From Nitrospina sp. LS_NOB (lineage in GTDB: Bacteria; Nitrospinota; Nitrospinia; Nitrospinales; VA-1): a DNA stretch of 64,000 bases. Shown here piece by piece: positions 60,712-64,000 of the stretch; positions within the stretch are counted from its first letter, which is position 1; each line of letters begins with the position of its first letter. The position numbers were made by a program, and so were the translations under genes. The notes below the pieces were generated by a model. The model did no database searches, had not been told where the DNA came from, and was given only the letters and a program-made list of their open reading frames with translations. The stretch lies in NCBI GenBank assembly GCA_001542995.1, contig LFLA01000021.1, forward strand, positions 248,001 to 312,000, read 5' to 3'.

Positions 60712-61773
60712 TCAAGGCACCAATTTGCCTATTTTATTCTGGTGCCTTCCCCGGAAATACATTCCCATTTCCGTGAACCAGACATTGCCTTCCTTGTCCA
60801 GCACCAGGTTGCTGGGGTGCGCACCCTTGGTCGGCAGAGGAAACAGTTTAATGCCTTTGGAAGTTCCCGGTTCGGCTTCATTTACATCAAGCCTGCCGAT
60901 GCTGTCTTTATGGTTGGCCACAAACCAGACCCACCGCTTGTCGTAATCCACAACGAGATCGTGCGCTCCAGTTCTTTTTCCCGGAACTTGATAATCAATC
61001 ACTTTGGGTGGGAAATCTTCTGAAAAATCCAGCCGCGAAATTTTGTTGGCGAAAAACTGGGTGAACCAGATGGTGCCATCCGAAGCGAGAAACATCCCGT
61101 GCGGAACCGATTTTGCCGGAGGTATCACAATTTCCCCGACTTTGCCCGTTTCAATCTCCAGATACCCAATCTTGTTGGCAAACACCTTGGCCCAGAACTT
61201 GCCCCCCTGCGTGTACCAGACGTATTCATCGTCGACCACCAGATCATGCGGGTGGCCTTCATGGACCGGGAATTCTTTGATCTCTCCCGTTATCGGATTG
61301 AGCCTGCCAATTTTGTTGGCTTCAAACTCGGTGAACCAGATCTTCCCGTCCTCCGACTCAAATAATTGATGCGGTTCACTCTTAGGGGTGGGAATAACGT
61401 ATTCCCTTATTACCCCGGTGGCAGGGTCCAGCCGCCCAATGCGGTTACCCCCCATTTCGCTGAACCAGATGATATCGTCGCGAGAAACTATAAGATATTG
61501 CGGCTTACTGTTGGCATGAGGCAGCTCATACTCAATGACTCCGTCAGAGGTCCCCTCCTTCGCCTTCCCCGGTGTTAGTTTGCCGACCTTGTTGCCGTTG
61601 ATCTCCACAAACCAGAGGTTGCCTTTGGAATCGAAATCCAATCCCGCCGGACTGCTCGCGGCAGTCGGGGTCAAATACTCTATGATAGTTTCTGCCTGCG
61701 CCATGCCGGTGAGCCCCATCACCAGAGCGATAGCCATAAACCTTGAAAGAAAACAACTCTTCAATATGTTCAT
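60712..61773 (-). CDS. exported beta-propeller protein, virginiamycin B lyase-like
   Basis: 353 residues from ATG 61773; an ATG at 61785 would add four residues before the signal (MAIALVMGLTGMAQA). Repeated blades carry the IWFTE/NKIGRLD words: GNLWFVEINGNKVGKLTPG, DIIWFSEMGGNRIGRLDPAT, GKIWFTEFEANKIGRLNPIT and GTIWFTQFFANKISRLDFSE. This is the Vgb/SMP-30-like seven-blade type. Such proteins are common in environmental bacteria and are rarely real antibiotic lyases; the periplasmic role is unknown. Confidence 0.85.
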   Translation of the reverse strand: MNILKSCFLSRFMAIALVMGLTGMAQAETIIEYLTPTAASSPAGLDFDSKGNLWFVEINGNKVGKLTPGKAKEGTSDGVIEYELPHANSKPQYLIVSRDDIIWFSEMGGNRIGRLDPATGVIREYVIPTPKSEPHQLFESEDGKIWFTEFEANKIGRLNPITGEIKEFPVHEGHPHDLVVDDEYVWYTQGGKFWAKVFANKIGYLEIETGKVGEIVIPPAKSVPHGMFLASDGTIWFTQFFANKISRLDFSEDFPPKVIDYQVPGKRTGAHDLVVDYDKRWVWFVANHKDSIGRLDVNEAEPGTSKGIKLFPLPTKGAHPSNLVLDKEGNVWFTEMGMYFRGRHQNKIGKLVP

Positions 61774-61934
61774 ACGGCCCCCCATTTATAAAATTGAGGT
61801 TGATTGCGGTAGATCATAAATATAAACTCTAATCTAATTAGCGCAAGCCCTGCTTCAGGGCGAGCCCTAATTTAGGGCGAGCCTCACTTTGGCGCAAACC
61901 CCACTAACAGCCTCTACCTTAATAAAAGGCGACT

Positions 61935-63455
61935 ATGATAAAAATAAACCAGAAATCCGATAGCCCCCTTAACCATAAAACCGAATGCCTCATTCTGCCC
62001 TGCCCGGAAGAAAAAAAACCGGGCGGAACCTTGAAGGACGTTGACACCGCCCTCAACGGTACCATCACCACGGCATTTGAAAACAAACGCTTCGAGGGAA
62101 AATCCAACCAGACGCTTTTGCTGAGTTGTAACGGCAACCTGAAAGCCGACAACCTACTGCTCGTTGGAATCGGAAAAACCAAAGACCTCACCGCCGAAAA
62201 AATCTGCAAAGCATCGGGGACCGCAGCCAAGCTGGCAGAAAAATCAAACTTCAAATCGGCGTCGGCTTATTTAGGCTGTTTTGAGAAAATCGCCAAAGGT
62301 CCGCGCTATGGCGAGTTTGCCGGAGCCGTGGCTGAAGGGGCAGGACTCGCCCTCTACCATTTCGACGAATACAAAAGCCAGGATGAAAAAGATGCTCCGC
62401 CCAGCCGACTGCAAAAGCTGACCCTGGTTGCGGAATCAAAAACAAAAACCGCCATCTTGACAAAGTCCATCGACCGGGCCGAAAAAATCGTCAGTGCCGT
62501 GCATGCGGCAAGAAATTTAATCTCGCATCCCGGTAACACGGCCACCCCGACTTATCTGGCGGACCACGCAAAAAAAATCGCCCGCAAAAGCAAAATCACC
62601 TGCAAGGTGCTGGGTAAAAGGGAAATGGAAAAACTTGGCATGGGTGCCCTGCTCGGCGTTTCGCGCGGCAGTCATGAACCGCCCGCACTGATCGTGCTGG
62701 AATATTTTGGCACCGCTAAAAAGAAAGCCCCGACCGTCATAGTGGGTAAAGGCGTCACCTTCGACACCGGCGGCATTTCGCTCAAACCGGGAGCCGGCAT
62801 GGACGAGATGAAGATGGATATGTCCGGCGCCGCCACAACGCTTTCGACCCTGCAAGCCATCGCCGACCTGAAACTGCCGGTCAACGTCATCGGCATCGTG
62901 GCCGCAGCAGAAAATATGCCCGGTGGATCAGCCATCAAACCCGGCGATATTTTGAAAAGCATGTCCGGCAAAACTATAGAAGTGCTCAACACCGATGCCG
63001 AAGGCCGACTGGTCCTCGCAGACGCGTTGACCTACGCGCAACGCTATAAACCGAAAGAAGTGATCGACCTCGCCACTTTGACCGGTGCGGTGATCATGGC
63101 ATTGGGACACCAGGCCGCCGCCGTCATCGGCACCAACCCTGCCATGATTAAACGTCTGAAAGAATCTGGCGACGCCACCGGTGAGAGAGTGTGGGAACTG
63201 CCGCTGTGGGAAGAATTTGATAAAGCCACCAAAAGCGATATCGCCGATCTCAAAAATATCGCGTCACCGGGAGTCGGCGCAGGCAGCAGCATGGGTGCCG
63301 CGTTCCTCAAAGCGTTCGCGGGCGACCAACCCTGGACCCATATCGATATCGCCGGCACCGCATGGGGAGAAGCAACCGCCTACACCCCCAAAGGCGCATC
63401 CGGCTACGGCGTGCGCCTGCTCATCCACTATCTGGAACACCGCCGAACTAAATGA
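61935..63455 (+). CDS. pepA: leucyl aminopeptidase
   Basis: 506 residues. Family M17 C-terminal catalytic domain: VGKGVTFDTGGISLKPG, MKMDMSGAAT and the signature NTDAEGRLVLADAL, with metal ligands and the catalytic Lys and Arg in these motifs. The N-terminal domain (residues 1-180) is divergent, as usual. It removes N-terminal residues from peptides in the cytoplasm. Its stop overlaps the next start by four bases. Confidence 0.95.
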   Translation: MIKINQKSDSPLNHKTECLILPCPEEKKPGGTLKDVDTALNGTITTAFENKRFEGKSNQTLLLSCNGNLKADNLLLVGIGKTKDLTAEKICKASGTAAKLAEKSNFKSASAYLGCFEKIAKGPRYGEFAGAVAEGAGLALYHFDEYKSQDEKDAPPSRLQKLTLVAESKTKTAILTKSIDRAEKIVSAVHAARNLISHPGNTATPTYLADHAKKIARKSKITCKVLGKREMEKLGMGALLGVSRGSHEPPALIVLEYFGTAKKKAPTVIVGKGVTFDTGGISLKPGAGMDEMKMDMSGAATTLSTLQAIADLKLPVNVIGIVAAAENMPGGSAIKPGDILKSMSGKTIEVLNTDAEGRLVLADALTYAQRYKPKEVIDLATLTGAVIMALGHQAAAVIGTNPAMIKRLKESGDATGERVWELPLWEEFDKATKSDIADLKNIASPGVGAGSSMGAAFLKAFAGDQPWTHIDIAGTAWGEATAYTPKGASGYGVRLLIHYLEHRRTK

Positions 63456-63928
63456 CCAACGTCATCATTATTTTCATTCACCTGCTGGCAGCAGGGGTCG
63501 CGCTCGGCAGTAGCATCTATTGCCTGAAGGTCTACCTGCCCGTGGTCGAGAAAAACCCGGGTGACCGCGATGAAAATTCGCCGTCCTATAAAATCCTCGA
63601 CCTGCTGGCACCAACCGTGTTCGCCAGCCTGCTCATGCTCATAGGATCAGGGGTCTACTACCTGCTGGAAAACTATTCGGCACAGGTCGGACTCAAACCC
63701 GGCTACTACAACCTGTTCGGAATCAAAATGCTGTTCGTGGCAGGAGCATTTTTCACCAGCATGTATGTCACCTTCTCACTGAGAATCCAGATCTCGGACC
63801 TCGACCTGAATCCGGCTAACAAAGATCTGGTGTCGCCGAACCTCAAAAAGATGATCGGCCTGAGCAAAATGGCCATGTGGATGGTCGCCATAGCCCTGTT
63901 CCTCGGAATATGGCTGGCAAGGTTCTGA
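63452..63928 (+). CDS. four-helix membrane protein, unknown
   Basis: 158 residues with four membrane helices (VIIIFIHLLAAGVALGSSIY, VFASLLMLIGSGVYYLLE, IKMLFVAGAFFTSMYVTFSL and MAMWMVAIALFLGIWLARF). H9 in the first helix recalls quinone- or haem-binding CopD-like and DUF2269-like proteins, but the assignment is weak. It overlaps pepA by four bases (ATGA), so it is coexpressed. Confidence 0.7.
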   Translation: MTNVIIIFIHLLAAGVALGSSIYCLKVYLPVVEKNPGDRDENSPSYKILDLLAPTVFASLLMLIGSGVYYLLENYSAQVGLKPGYYNLFGIKMLFVAGAFFTSMYVTFSLRIQISDLDLNPANKDLVSPNLKKMIGLSKMAMWMVAIALFLGIWLARF

Positions 63929-64000
63929 AAAACCACCTTACTTTAGTATTGATGGGTTTAACGATTTTGAGTAGTATGCAGAACAGAACGGAGACCTGAG

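Noticed and set aside
60712-61773. Antibiotic resistance by virginiamycin B lyase
   Set aside because: The propeller repeats match the broad Vgb/SMP-30 fold, common in environmental bacteria. Nothing in the sequence or its neighbours points to streptogramin cleavage.

Overview
The window reads as a marine, autotrophic, nitrite-oxidising-type bacterium, most likely Nitrospinota (Nitrospina-like). This is an inference from gene content, not a database match. The main pointers are a five-gene 2-oxoacid:ferredoxin oxidoreductase operon that includes a CO-dehydrogenase-subunit-like protein (the form used in reductive TCA carbon fixation), a diheme cytochrome c fused to an ethylbenzene-dehydrogenase-type heme-b domain (the type proposed for nitrite oxidoreductase gamma subunits), orphan complex I subunits NuoB and NuoF, and a sodium-pumping oxaloacetate decarboxylase. 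Gene density is high, and most of the sequence is chromosomal housekeeping.

Layout. 1-7 kb: fructosamine kinase (cut by the window edge), a zinc-ribbon protein, the oxidoreductase operon with a sigma70-type promoter and a terminator, and a ferritin-like protein. 7-13 kb: RNase HI, MltA, a phosphoribosyltransferase, Pcm, an M28 peptidase, a frameshifted Arg/Gln-rich exported protein and an unknown protein. 13-23 kb: radical SAM protein, HflKC, TrkA-TrkH, and oadA-oadB-oadG. 23-35 kb: a giant AsmA-family gene broken by one frameshift, RlmB, S21, ChaN-PDZ, a polytopic membrane protein, a doubly frameshifted ABC ATPase, acylphosphatase, small regulatory or TPR proteins, and an aldo/keto reductase pseudogene. 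35-42 kb: RIC iron-sulfur repair protein, Nfu, a saccharopine-dehydrogenase-like protein, an amidase-like protein, tRNA-Leu(TAA), an LRR protein, NuoB, and an AT-rich restriction-like island with a methyltransferase remnant. 42-46 kb: a translationally coupled pair made of the cytochrome c/heme-b protein and an exported HExxH protein. 46-56 kb: MBL hydrolase, UDP-glucuronate epimerase, FIST protein, HemY, ferritin-like and Zn proteins, DHH phosphoesterase, and two LRR proteins in tandem. 56-64 kb: DUF2939-like protein, OppA-like lipoprotein, NuoF-like subunit, Vgb-like propeller, PepA and a membrane protein.

The most striking unexplained feature is a family of short, partly palindromic repeats scattered through the intergenic spaces, densest from about 34 to 49 kb. 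They combine in modules, often sit directly on stop codons, and in several genes provide the stop codon itself (ric, pcm, DUF1566, FIST). Second in interest is a cytosine-C5 methyltransferase N-terminus, cut just after motif I, that overlaps the start of a DUF3883-like nuclease gene.

Four genes carry frameshifts or nonsense codons. Some may be sequence errors (one lies in a 7-base homopolymer), but the aldo/keto reductase with two independent lesions looks truly decayed.
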